Source: Arthrobacter sp. E3
GTDB taxonomy: Bacteria; Actinomycetota; Actinomycetes; Actinomycetales; Micrococcaceae
Length of the DNA stretch: 64,000 nucleotides
Assembly: GCF_017353415.1 (NCBI RefSeq)
Contig: NZ_JAFMPX010000008.1
Span: 1 to 64,000, forward strand
Direction of reading: 5' to 3'
This document shows, one piece after another, positions 25,909-34,022 of the stretch. The translations under genes were made by a program, and so were the position numbers. The notes beneath the pieces were generated by a model, which saw only the letters and a list, made by a program, of their open reading frames with translations, had not been told where the DNA came from and did no database searches. The first letter of the stretch is position 1, and the number at the start of each line of letters is the position of its first letter.

Positions 25909-26787
25909 TTAGCGGCGTTCCTGCCAGCGGGTCAGATGGGCTTCGATCATCAGCAGCAGGCGGTCCATGACCAGGCCCAGGATACCGATGACAATCACGT
26001 TGACGAGGATGGTGGGCATGTCATAGAACTGTTGTGCTTGCTGCATTCGCATGCCGAGTCCGTTGGGGGCGGCGATGAGCTCGGCAGCAACCACGGTGGC
26101 CCAGCCAGCACCCAAACCGATGCGCATGCCGACCAGAATGAAGGGTGAGGAGGCAGGGACAACGACACGCATGAAGATCACGTAGCTGCCGGCGCCCAGG
26201 ACGCGGGCTGCATTGATCAGGGTCTTGTCCACGCTCACCACACCCTGATAGGTGGAGATGACGCAGGACAGGAACGCGGCTAGGAAGATGACGAAGATCT
26301 TCGGTGTTTCACCGATGCCCATGGTGACCATGACGAGGGGGAGCAACGCCAGGGGAGGGATGGTGCGGAAGAACTGCACCCAAGGCTCGATGATGGCGCG
26401 GCCAACCTGGTACCAGCCCATGATGAAGCCAACGGGTATGGCCAGTAGGCTTCCGATCAGGAAACCGCTCAGCACACGGGCCAGGGAGGCGCCGGTATCT
26501 TCACCGAGCGTTCCATCCGCCAAAACTTCCCCGCCACGGATGAGAACTTCCAAGGGGCCCGGCAGGCCAACGATCCCGACGGCCGAAAATGCCGTCCAAG
26601 CGGCAAGGCCCGCAATGACCGAGACAATGTTGATGGCCAGCAGGGTCTTGCGGTTCAGCTTGCGGCCGGTTTTGTCGGCCTTCTTTCTGGGTGCCGGTGG
26701 CGAGTCCGCAAGCGCATCATTGCGTGTGGCGGTGCTGACCGGGGCAGGTGGAGTGTAGACCGAATTGACGGTGTCTTTTGGTGCCAT
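25909..26787 (-). CDS. ABC transporter permease, SsuC/TauC type
   Basis: Membrane subunit of the importer, 292 residues with a Pro/Ala-rich cytoplasmic N-terminus of about 45 residues and six hydrophobic helices. The EAA-type coupling loop is seen in [21 protein letters not shown]. The ATG is preceded by no Shine-Dalgarno but by TATATT exactly 6 bases upstream, so the mRNA is probably leaderless. It is the first gene of the importer-sulfatase-GH20 block. The ROK regulator gene lies upstream in the same direction, separated by a well-formed promoter. Confidence 0.95.
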   Translation of the reverse strand: MAPKDTVNSVYTPPAPVSTATRNDALADSPPAPRKKADKTGRKLNRKTLLAINIVSVIAGLAAWTAFSAVGIVGLPGPLEVLIRGGEVLADGTLGEDTGASLARVLSGFLIGSLLAIPVGFIMGWYQVGRAIIEPWVQFFRTIPPLALLPLVMVTMGIGETPKIFVIFLAAFLSCVISTYQGVVSVDKTLINAARVLGAGSYVIFMRVVVPASSPFILVGMRIGLGAGWATVVAAELIAAPNGLGMRMQQAQQFYDMPTILVNVIVIGILGLVMDRLLLMIEAHLTRWQERR

Positions 26788-26793
26788 TGCTCA

Positions 26794-26822
26794 AATATAT
26801 GACACAGGTCACGTGATGTCAA
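26794..26822 (-). promoter_or_regulatory. Promoter of the importer-sulfatase operon
   Basis: On the minus strand TTGACA (26817-26822) and TATATT (26794-26799) are 17 bases apart, the best sigma-A promoter in the window; the -10 ends 6 bases before the permease ATG. Confidence 0.85.
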
Positions 26823-26827
26823 TGCTG

Positions 26828-26840
26828 TTTACATAAATAG
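26828..26840 (-). promoter_or_regulatory. Putative ROK operator upstream of the importer operon
   Basis: TTTACATAAATAG (plus strand) contains the palindrome TTTA-CA-TAAA, an AT-rich island in GC-rich DNA, 5 bases upstream of the -35 box. An exact 13-base copy in the opposite orientation lies upstream of the ROK gene (28161-28173). Its place upstream of the -35 would also allow activation. Confidence 0.55.
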
Positions 26841-26927
26841 GCTTGTCACTACTTTTGTGACGTACTCAACGGTTATTGAGGGGCCCGAAAGTGCTGTTGA
26901 GGGAAGTGTGGGCCTGCGACAAGGATG

Positions 26928-28091
26928 TCAGTTGAGGGTGGCCAATGCCCAATGGTTCAAGGCCATATGTGCGGCACCCTTACTGCCGGTGGTCGGTGCG
27001 AAGGTTGCGTTGCTGATGGTGGTGGAGCGTGGCCCCAGCTCCAGGTGCTGTCCTGCCAGTGCCATCCGAACCGGTGCCAAAAGTGGCTCACCAAACTGTG
27101 ATAGCTCCCCGGCAATCACTACGCGGCTCGGATCAAGCAGCACACAGGCACTGACGATGGCCCGGGCCAGCAATTCTCCCGCCCACTCCACAATGCCCGT
27201 GGCGATGTCATTGCCCTCTTCTGCGGCCTGGGCCAAGTCGGCAATGGAGTCAAAGGCCTGTCCCCGCCGTGCAGCCTCGTGCAGGACATTGCCTTCTCTG
27301 ATGAAGCTCTCGAGGCAGCCGTTTCGGCCACACCAACAAACGGGTCCGGCGAAGTCAACGCTGATGTGCCCCAACTCGCCGGCAATGCCGCTGCCGCCGC
27401 GCAGGAGTGCGCCGTTGGTGAGCACTGCCGAACTGATGCCGGCCGAAAGTACCACGTACAGCAGGTCATCGCTGTCTTTCCCGAAGGCCATGGCTGCGAG
27501 ACGAATATTGTTATCCCACAGCAGGGGAGCGGGCAGCAGTTCACGCAGTGCCGCCAGGGACGCGCCCTGAGGATCGGTCTGCTGTTCGACGCCGTCAGCG
27601 AGAGATTTGGGGTCGGCATGGCGGCTGGCGATGCCCACCCCAGTGCCAATGATCGTTGCAGGGTTGATGTGACCGTCGCTAATGAGGGATTGAACGATGC
27701 CAGCGGCATCGTGGACCTTGGCCTCAAGACTTTCCGTACTGGAGACGTCCTTGTGTTCTGTGGTCACGGTGGAACCATCAAAGCCGAGGACGGAGACACT
27801 GATGCGGCGCCTGCCCAGTTCGATTCCGACGGCTGCACCAACGTTGGGGTTGAGGGAAAGGACTTTTGTGGGCCGTCCCTGACGGCCGGTTGTGTGGAGC
27901 AGCTGATCGTTTTCGATCAGCACGCTGCGTTGGCGCAGGTCTCCGACGATGGCAGAGAGTGTGGTGCGGGACAGGTTCGTATCTGTCTCCAGCTGCCGGC
28001 GGGTCCGCTTGCCATGAGTGGCAAGTGTTTCCAATACGCGCAGTTCGTGCCGGCGTCGCACCGCCTGCAAAGCGTTGTCTTCCGTTGCCAA
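26928..28091 (-). CDS. ROK-family transcriptional regulator
   Basis: Sugar-responsive regulator of the NagC/XylR/Mlc type, 387 residues: an N-terminal winged helix (about 10-75, with RRQLETDTNLSRTTLSAIV) and a sugar-kinase-like effector domain. The ROK signature and zinc site are present (CWCGRNGCLE, with GELGH before it). ROK regulators typically sense sugars or amino sugars, which supports a carbohydrate ester as the inducer of the sulfatase/hexosaminidase genes downstream. The start appears to be TTG at 28091 after a G-rich Shine-Dalgarno. A 13-base operator-like site is shared with the permease promoter, so autoregulation is likely. Confidence 0.92.
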   Translation of the reverse strand: MATEDNALQAVRRRHELRVLETLATHGKRTRRQLETDTNLSRTTLSAIVGDLRQRSVLIENDQLLHTTGRQGRPTKVLSLNPNVGAAVGIELGRRRISVSVLGFDGSTVTTEHKDVSSTESLEAKVHDAAGIVQSLISDGHINPATIIGTGVGIASRHADPKSLADGVEQQTDPQGASLAALRELLPAPLLWDNNIRLAAMAFGKDSDDLLYVVLSAGISSAVLTNGALLRGGSGIAGELGHISVDFAGPVCWCGRNGCLESFIREGNVLHEAARRGQAFDSIADLAQAAEEGNDIATGIVEWAGELLARAIVSACVLLDPSRVVIAGELSQFGEPLLAPVRMALAGQHLELGPRSTTISNATFAPTTGSKGAAHMALNHWALATLN

Positions 28092-28160
28092 AACGTCCCC
28101 CAGCTCTCTGTCCCGGGATTCCCAGGAGCCCCGGAGTGGCCCAAAATGGGCCTACTCGCA

Positions 28161-28173
28161 CTATTTATGTAAA
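28161..28173 (-). promoter_or_regulatory. Putative ROK operator upstream of its own gene
   Basis: CTATTTATGTAAA (plus strand) is the exact reverse complement of the site at 26828-26840 and lies 70 bases upstream of the ROK start codon, just past the end of trpF. A short GC-rich inverted repeat (28138-28152) lies between the site and the gene. Confidence 0.55.
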
Positions 28174-28184
28174 GTCTATTGCCT

Positions 28185-28829
28185 TTATTCGTTTTTGGGG
28201 AGGGTGGCCGGTTCAACACTTCGTGCCGCCCTGATGAATTCCCGAATGAGGGATACATCCTTGACGCCACGCGTGACTTCAACGCCACTTGATACATCGA
28301 CCCCGCTGGGTTGCAGCGTGGCAGCTAGGGTGGCCACGTTGGCAGGGTTGAGCCCACCGGCCAGCAACCAGAACCCCTTGGGTGCCCCGTCCGCAAGCAG
28401 GTGCGCATCAAAAACCATCCCAGCCCCGGGCTCGATGGCGTCAAGCAGAATCCGTTCTGATTCCCACGACCGCTTTTCCGCAGCTCCCACGGAGTTGTAC
28501 GAGGCTGCTGAGAAAGCCCGCAAAGTGCGGAAGCCTTCTTCGTGGAGCCGTGCTATGTCCACTAAAGTTTCATCACCGTGCAGCTGTACGGTGGAAACGC
28601 CAGCCTCGTGAGCAGTTTTCACAACCTCGTCGATGGGTTGATTGCGGAATACGCCAACGGTCTCAATGCCTCGCGGAACGTTGCGGCCGAGTTTTGCCGC
28701 TTGCACGGCCGAGATGGTTCGTGGGCTGCCAAGAGCGAACACGAAGCCAACAGCGTCCGCGCTGGCGGCAACGGCCGCAGCAACTGTTTCGGCAGTCTGC
28801 AGACCGCAAATCTTGACGTACATACCCAC
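28185..28829 (-). CDS. trpF: Phosphoribosylanthranilate isomerase
   Basis: Catalyses the Amadori isomerisation of phosphoribosylanthranilate, the step after TrpD, in the cytosol. The 214-residue barrel begins MYVKICGL with the catalytic Cys of KICG; the phosphate site GVDVSSGVE is near the C-terminus and QLHGDE lies in the middle. I chose GTG 28829 because AGGA lies 6 bases before it; ATG 28823 and ATG 28859 are alternatives. It stands alone, away from trpD at 4572, as often in actinobacteria. Confidence 0.93.
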   Translation of the reverse strand: MGMYVKICGLQTAETVAAAVAASADAVGFVFALGSPRTISAVQAAKLGRNVPRGIETVGVFRNQPIDEVVKTAHEAGVSTVQLHGDETLVDIARLHEEGFRTLRAFSAASYNSVGAAEKRSWESERILLDAIEPGAGMVFDAHLLADGAPKGFWLLAGGLNPANVATLAATLQPSGVDVSSGVEVTRGVKDVSLIREFIRAARSVEPATLPKNE

Positions 28830-29042
28830 GTTTGTTCCTGATTCGTCCAAGGCTCTCATGAGGGAACCGTTTGTCCGGATCCTTCAGCCATGTTAACAGC
28901 GTTCGGATGAGCAGGGGTGCCATGTGGTGGCAGTGACGCTGAAAACAACCATGGACTCAAGATTTCGCAAGGAACCCGCCTCCCAGCGTATGGATTCCGT
29001 CAAGAACGCTTTTGCCTGCCCGGGACGGTGGTTCCATGGATC

Positions 29043-29558
29043 ATGAACGAAAATCCACTGCAGGATGACGAATGCCGGCCAGAGCCGGCCAGGGCCACGG
29101 ACTTTGTTGCCGTGGATGACGCGGGCGCGTTTTCCCATCATTGCTCCAGGGCAGAACTGATTTCCAGCTTCGAATAACCGGGCGAAGTGATCTGCATTCT
29201 CGATCGCCAGGGACGCTGCCGTCGTCTGCTCCTGGATTCCTCTAGGACGTTGGTGCTCAGCGGAATCCACGGGGCGGCAGAATTTTCTTGGTTGCAACAA
29301 AACTGGACGAAGTCGCAGCAACTTTTTCCTCGACAGCACAGAATTCGCCGCTTCCATGCGCTCACGCTCGAATGCCTCGTCGCCGACATTTTCGAGAAAT
29401 TGTCTCTTGGGCAACACACCGCCGAGCTGGGTGGTTCAGCGGGCGACTTGGTGCATGACCGCTATGGGCACACGTACAAGGTGGTCAGTCACCCCGGGAG
29501 AGGGTTGCAATCAGGAAGAAATGCCGGGCTTTGGTATGTGGAGGTCAAAGTGCCGTGA
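29043..29558 (+). pseudogene. Conserved hypothetical gene interrupted by a stop codon
   Basis: From ATG 29043 one frame runs to TGA 29556-29558 with a single in-frame TAA at 29175-29177. Sequence on both sides has the same composition and reads as one protein of about 170 residues: FVAVDDAGAF before the stop, then VICILDRQGRCRRLLLD, HGAAEFSWLQQNWT and GLWYVEVKVP to the end. I associate the C-terminal part with an actinobacterial hypothetical family without known function. Either a nonsense mutation or an unusual gene pair; no Shine-Dalgarno is seen for a restart after 29177. Confidence 0.55.
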
Positions 29559-29568
29559 ACGGAGTTGC

Positions 29569-30378
29569 TCAGGCGAAGACGGCGGCGGCCATGGCCCAGA
29601 TGACGTAGCCGCTGACAGGCACCAAAACCAGCCATTCGCGCACGGAGCCGGCATTGCCCAATAGGGGCAAGGCAACATTGCCTCCCGGACGCCACATGTC
29701 CTTGACCAGCGGCATACGGCGTACCATCCGGGGCGGTTTTATACGCAGCGGCCACAGGAGGTTGCAACCGCCGGTGGTGAGCATATCCCCGGCAAGGTGG
29801 ATGGCCACGCCCAAACCCATGGCCAGGGGGAACCAGTACGGCTGCTGTGGGGCATACATGGTCACGAATGCACCGACCGCGACGCCCACGATCCACGGAA
29901 ATTTCTGCATGGTGTCCGGGATGAACTTCAACGCCTTCGCGGCGAAGGATGCCAAGAGGACGGAGAGGATGCCCGCACCGGGGAAGATGGTGCCAAAACC
30001 TGGCAGTTCCATGGTCCACATGCCCGCCAGCGCGGCTATTGCGACAAAGACCGCAAGACCAAGCACGGAATGTGTGCCGTGCCGGTGCCCGCCGGACATC
30101 TTGCCGACCTGGATGCACATGACGTTCGACAGCGGCGGAAGCGAATTCGCGATGGTTGCGTGCCGGTGGTCGGCATCAGGCACGAGGGCGGCGCCGGCCG
30201 TCACCATGGCTCCGGCCACTATCCCACTCGGCGTGAGATCAAGCAGGCCCAACCCTAGCGTGAGCTGTTCAGGCACTGCCGGCAGCAACTGGTGCAATCC
30301 ACCCAGCCCCACCTCAATCTGTGTGCTCAGGGCCAGCCAGATGGCTGCGCCGCTGGCCGCGTGATGGGCTCCCATCAT
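29569..30378 (-). CDS. Membrane-bound metal-dependent hydrolase (YdjM family)
   Basis: A 269-residue membrane protein of the YdjM/DUF457 family of predicted metal-dependent hydrolases. Histidine and aspartate motifs of the family are present: GAHHAASG at the N-terminus, PDADHRH near 70, GHRHGTHS after it and LAGDMLTTGG in the C-terminal half; about seven hydrophobic segments lie between them. The ATG at 30378 is chosen because AAGGA lies 9 bases upstream; longer open frame exists to 30507. It converges with the interrupted gene at 29043-29558. Substrate and physiological role are unknown. Confidence 0.85.
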   Translation of the reverse strand: MMGAHHAASGAAIWLALSTQIEVGLGGLHQLLPAVPEQLTLGLGLLDLTPSGIVAGAMVTAGAALVPDADHRHATIANSLPPLSNVMCIQVGKMSGGHRHGTHSVLGLAVFVAIAALAGMWTMELPGFGTIFPGAGILSVLLASFAAKALKFIPDTMQKFPWIVGVAVGAFVTMYAPQQPYWFPLAMGLGVAIHLAGDMLTTGGCNLLWPLRIKPPRMVRRMPLVKDMWRPGGNVALPLLGNAGSVREWLVLVPVSGYVIWAMAAAVFA

Positions 30379-30763
30379 GAGGGCACGTCCTTGCATGCTC
30401 GGGTTCTCTGTTCTGATCCCGCAATACGTGGACAAAACCTGCTGCTGCAAGCCTACGCGCAGCCTCTGACACTGCCGGACCCTGGCCTGCCACCGCGGAA
30501 TTGACATGCAATCCGTCCATCACACAGGGCAACTCGAATGTATGTTCTATTCCTCTGGCAACCTTAGGCTGCGCTCGCAGGTAGACCTTCCCGGGCCCCA
30601 TGCGCGGCGCACGGTACGCACATGAGCCACGAACAAGTTGAGAACCAGCCAGACGAAGATCCCAGCCCCAGCAGCGCTCATTGCGGCAGCGGTGGGCCGC
30701 AAGGGGGATAATTGCTGGTGGCGGCCTGCCGGCTGTCCGAATCGCCAACCCTAAGGGAGCAAA
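30379..30763. other. Intergenic region without recognisable gene
   Basis: Between the divergent YdjM-like and YqeY-like genes. Both promoters should lie here, but no clear -35/-10 pair was found. A short frame from ATG 30628 ends after about 25 codons and has no Shine-Dalgarno. AAGGGAG just before 30764 is the Shine-Dalgarno of the YqeY-like gene. Confidence 0.5.
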
Positions 30764-31228
30764 GTGTCTGCGCTGAAGCAACAACTCAAGACCGACGTCG
30801 TCGTGCACATGAAGGCTGGCAACAAGGTTGCGCTGACAACAGTTCGCAACGTCCTGGGTGAAATAGAAACACGTGAAAAGGGCGGCAAGATGCCCGTCGA
30901 ATTCGACGACGCCCAAGTGACCACACTGCTTCAAAAAGAAGCTGCCAAGCGCCGCGACACGGCAAAGATCTACGCCGACGCCGGAGAAGCCGACCGGGCA
31001 GCAGCAGAAATCAGCGAGGCCGAAGTCATCGAAGCGTACCTGCCCCAGCCCCTTGACGCCGACGCAGCGGCAGGTATTGTCGATCGAATCATCACAGGCC
31101 TTGAAGCGGAACAGGGCCCTTTGACCATGCGGCAGATGGGTGTGGCAATGAAGCCCATCACCGCTGAAATTGCCGGCCGCTTCGACGGCAAGGCAATTTC
31201 GGAAATGGTCCGCAAGCGCCTGCAGTGA
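30764..31228 (+). CDS. GatB/YqeY domain protein
   Basis: A 154-residue YqeY-family protein, related to the C-terminal tRNA-binding tail of the GatB amidotransferase subunit. It shows the helical N-terminus MSALKQQLKTD, a central LLQKEAAKRRDTAKIY helix and the EVIEAYLPQPLD linker before the small C-terminal domain, all typical of the family. GTG start with AAGGGAG upstream. The function is not settled; a role linked to aminoacyl-tRNA or ribosome biology is usually assumed. Confidence 0.93.
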   Translation: MSALKQQLKTDVVVHMKAGNKVALTTVRNVLGEIETREKGGKMPVEFDDAQVTTLLQKEAAKRRDTAKIYADAGEADRAAAEISEAEVIEAYLPQPLDADAAAGIVDRIITGLEAEQGPLTMRQMGVAMKPITAEIAGRFDGKAISEMVRKRLQ

Positions 31229-31342
31229 ACCAGCTGGCCCAAACATAAGTTTGAACCCCAATTTTCAACCCTGCCATGATGCGGGGGATATCAACTGCCT
31301 TTCACTTCACATGAAACGCACAGCACAAGAGGTGGAACCCAG

Positions 31343-31606
31343 ATGATCAAACTGCAGCAAGACAACGAGGGGTTTGTTCGCATGAGCAGGCACTTTCCTG
31401 CCAAGACCATTATTGCCATTGCCTTCTCCGACGGCACTGTTGGTGAATACACAGGGCGGCGAATGAACGAAATCTACGACGAGGCGTTGGCCTCGTTCCG
31501 GCTGGGTAACAACCTCGACGCCAAGGGCTTTGACCGCAACCACCCGAAAATCCACCGCAGGAACGCGGTGGACATCGTCCCAGTCCAGGCGGGCATGGAA
31601 CCCTAG
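31343..31606 (+). CDS. Small hypothetical protein
   Basis: An 87-residue soluble protein with no recognised domain. It is mixed charged, with a basic C-terminal half (FDRNHPKIHRRNA) and no membrane segment or signal. GGTGG lies shortly before the ATG as a possible Shine-Dalgarno. The stop codon overlaps the stop of the convergent frameshifted membrane gene by 3 bases. Function unknown. Confidence 0.6.
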   Translation: MIKLQQDNEGFVRMSRHFPAKTIIAIAFSDGTVGEYTGRRMNEIYDEALASFRLGNNLDAKGFDRNHPKIHRRNAVDIVPVQAGMEP

Positions 31607-32296
31607 CGTTTAGAGCGGCGGCTGGCCTCCCGCCGGCCGATCCGCAGAAACGGCTCCCAGTCCGCGGTGCGGCTGCAATCGGTATCGGTGCAGCCGCCAT
31701 GGGTGTGAAGCCCAGCACCGTGTGGCGTCTGCAACGCGGCCGCCACATCTGCCGCTGCCTGATCAAAAATGGATCGGCACTGCGCTTCCGTGGCACTGGA
31801 GATGAAGTCCTTGCGAGCTGTGAGCAGCACCTTGCCCGTATCGCAGCAGTATTGCCCCTCCACGGAAGCCAAGCCCAAAACGAAAGCAACGCCCCAGGCG
31901 AGCAGTAGGGAAAAGTCGCCCCCGCCGTCGTACTGTCCAACGGCTTGGACAATACCGAAGTATAGGGACGCCGCAGTCAACAGGGTCAGCAATATCAGCC
32001 ATTTACCGGTGGCCACCTGGAAGTTGAAGAACATGCGCCGGTGCAAATAACCGCTGCGCTCGCGGTTGTAAGAGTCCGTCTTGAGAAACTGAAGCTGCTG
32101 GCGAAAGCCCGGCCGGGTCGCTGACCTCGTCGAAGTGGGATGCAGCCATGCTGGAGGTGATTCCCACGATGTAGTTCACCACGAGGGTCAGCAGACCCAG
32201 GATCATGACCGTGTAGAAGTACTGCTGGCCGCGTTGCCGTGTCTCCAGGTTGGGCCAACGGAAATGACTAATTACCGGCGTTGGCGAATCTTTCAC
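31603..32296 (-). pseudogene. Frameshifted membrane protein gene divergent from flotillin
   Basis: The first part reads from a GTG at 32296 (other starts possible) through RWPNLETRQRGQQY and a membrane helix (VMILGLLTLVVNYIVGI) to SDPAG; near 32107-32111, in a GGCCGGGC run, the coding frame changes, and the second frame continues FRQQLQFLKTDSYNRERSGY into two more helices (KWLILLTLLTAASLYFG and FSLLLAWGVAFVLGLA) and a charged tail ending at TAG 31603-31605. One surplus G in the run would explain everything; the joined protein would have about 230 residues and three helices. It may be a real mutation or a sequencing error. The intact family is not one I recognise; a flotillin gene diverges from it. 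Confidence 0.65.
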
Positions 32297-32438
32297 GCTA
32301 TCGAACCCGGGTGTAGTGGCAAGAATATGCGCAGACGTTACTCCATCATGTGGAGAATCGTTGCGGGTTACGTAGGATCGGAAGCTGGAGGCGGGCCGTG
32401 AAATTCCCGAAGGGCCGCCGTGAAACTCGAAAGGTCTC

Positions 32439-33944
32439 ATGCTGACGACCCTTATTCCCCTCTTCATCGGCCTCGTTGTGCTGGTGGTGCTCATCGTGGC
32501 CGCGGCCGTTATCTCTCGAATGGCCCTGCACATTGCCAGCCCCGACCAGGCCCTTGTCATCTCCTCCAAGGACAACAAAAGCCAGCCGGACCCCAACAGC
32601 CAGCGGGTGGTTTTCGGCCGGATCTTCATCAACCCGTTCACGCAGCGCGCGTACCCGCTGTCACTGGCGTCCCGCCAGGTCTCATTGAAGATTGAGGGTA
32701 TTTCCAAGAACGGCATCAAGCTTCACCTCACCGGCGTGGCGCAAGTCAAGGTTGGCGGCGACGCGGATTCGGTCCGCAAGGCAGCGCAGCGTTTCCTCAA
32801 CCAGCAGGACGCCATTGACCACTACACACAGGAGACCCTCTCGGGTTCGCTGCGTTCCATTGTGGGCACCCTGACAGTGGAATCCATCATCAAGGACCGT
32901 GCCACCTTCGCCAAGAGCGTGAAGGAGGAAGCCGAGCACTCGATGCACAACCAGGGCCTGGAGATCGACACCTTCCAGATCCAGTCGGTTGATGACGAGA
33001 CCGGTTACCTGCGCAACCTTGGCCGGCCCGAGGCGGCATTGGCCGAGAAGAATGCCAAGATCGCCGAAGCACAGTTCCTGCAGGAGGCAGAGCAGGCCAA
33101 GGCCATCGCCGACGAGCAGGTGGCACTGGCCCAGCAGCAGTTGATCATCAAGCGCGCAGAACTCAAGGAAGTGGCGGACGCTCGTCAGGCACGTGCCGAT
33201 GCCGCTGGCCCACTTGCAGCGGCCGAGCAGAACGAGCAGGTCATCATCCGTGACCAGCAGGTTGCTATGCGTAGGGCAGAACTGCGCGAAAGGGAGCTCG
33301 ACACTGAGGTCCGTAAGCCGGCAGACGCGGATAAGTACCGGCTGATCCAGCAGGCTGATGCCAAGCTGGAAGAACGACGCCGGTCCTCGGAGGCTGCGGA
33401 AATCGAAGCCACCGTGGAACTCGCCAAGCGCAAGCTCACGGCTGAGGGTGACAGGGTGGCTGCCGAGGCAGACGCTGCGGCTGCTACGGCCCGTGGTAAC
33501 GCCGAGGCGGCAGTGATCGAGGCCAGGGGCCGTGCCGATGCGACAGTCATCAAGTCACGGGGCCAGGCTGAAGCCGAATCGACGGAGGCCAAGGGTGTGG
33601 CGGAAGCCGCCGGCATCGCCGCGCAGGCGGAAGCCTACGAGAAGTTCAACGACGCTGCGATCCTCAGCAAGGTCCTTGAAGTACTTCCGGCCATGGCGCG
33701 GGAAGTTGCTGCGCCGATGTCCGCCATCAAGAACATGACGGTGGTCTCCAACGACGGCGCCAGCCAGTTGAGCAAGAACGTCTCCAACGGTGTCCACCAG
33801 ACAACCCAGCTGATCAAGGACTCAACGGGGCTTGATCTCATCAGCCTGCTTCAAGGGATGGGTGGTGGAACGCCCGGAGGAACGTCCAACGGTGAATCCA
33901 ACGGTTCGGCAGATGCAAAGTCTCCGGAGTTGGAAAAGCACTAG
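32439..33944 (+). CDS. Flotillin family (SPFH domain) membrane scaffold protein
   Basis: Membrane-microdomain scaffold of the flotillin/FloT type, 501 residues. It has an N-terminal membrane helix (about 5-28), an SPFH domain (about 30-200) and a long coiled coil rich in Ala, Glu, Lys and Arg (about 210-400) with repeated EARGRADA-like units, then a Gly/Ser-rich C-terminus. ATG start. Flotillins oligomerise and recruit membrane proteins and signalling complexes. No NfeD-type partner is adjacent; the divergent neighbour is the broken membrane gene at 31603-32296. Confidence 0.93.
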   Translation: MLTTLIPLFIGLVVLVVLIVAAAVISRMALHIASPDQALVISSKDNKSQPDPNSQRVVFGRIFINPFTQRAYPLSLASRQVSLKIEGISKNGIKLHLTGVAQVKVGGDADSVRKAAQRFLNQQDAIDHYTQETLSGSLRSIVGTLTVESIIKDRATFAKSVKEEAEHSMHNQGLEIDTFQIQSVDDETGYLRNLGRPEAALAEKNAKIAEAQFLQEAEQAKAIADEQVALAQQQLIIKRAELKEVADARQARADAAGPLAAAEQNEQVIIRDQQVAMRRAELRERELDTEVRKPADADKYRLIQQADAKLEERRRSSEAAEIEATVELAKRKLTAEGDRVAAEADAAAATARGNAEAAVIEARGRADATVIKSRGQAEAESTEAKGVAEAAGIAAQAEAYEKFNDAAILSKVLEVLPAMAREVAAPMSAIKNMTVVSNDGASQLSKNVSNGVHQTTQLIKDSTGLDLISLLQGMGGGTPGGTSNGESNGSADAKSPELEKH

Positions 33945-34022
33945 CACGTCTACCGGCTACAAAAACGCAGCAACGTCTACAGCCTGGCGGCACATCCTCG
34001 GATGCGCAGCTAGGCTGGAGTC

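Noticed and set aside
30314-31261. Long minus-strand frame across the YqeY-like gene
   Set aside because: It covers a well-supported gene and its upstream gap; no domain is visible.
32285-32312. T-arm-like GGTTCGAT on the minus strand, considered as a tRNA
   Set aside because: The flanking bases do not pair as a T-stem and no acceptor, D or anticodon arm can be drawn.
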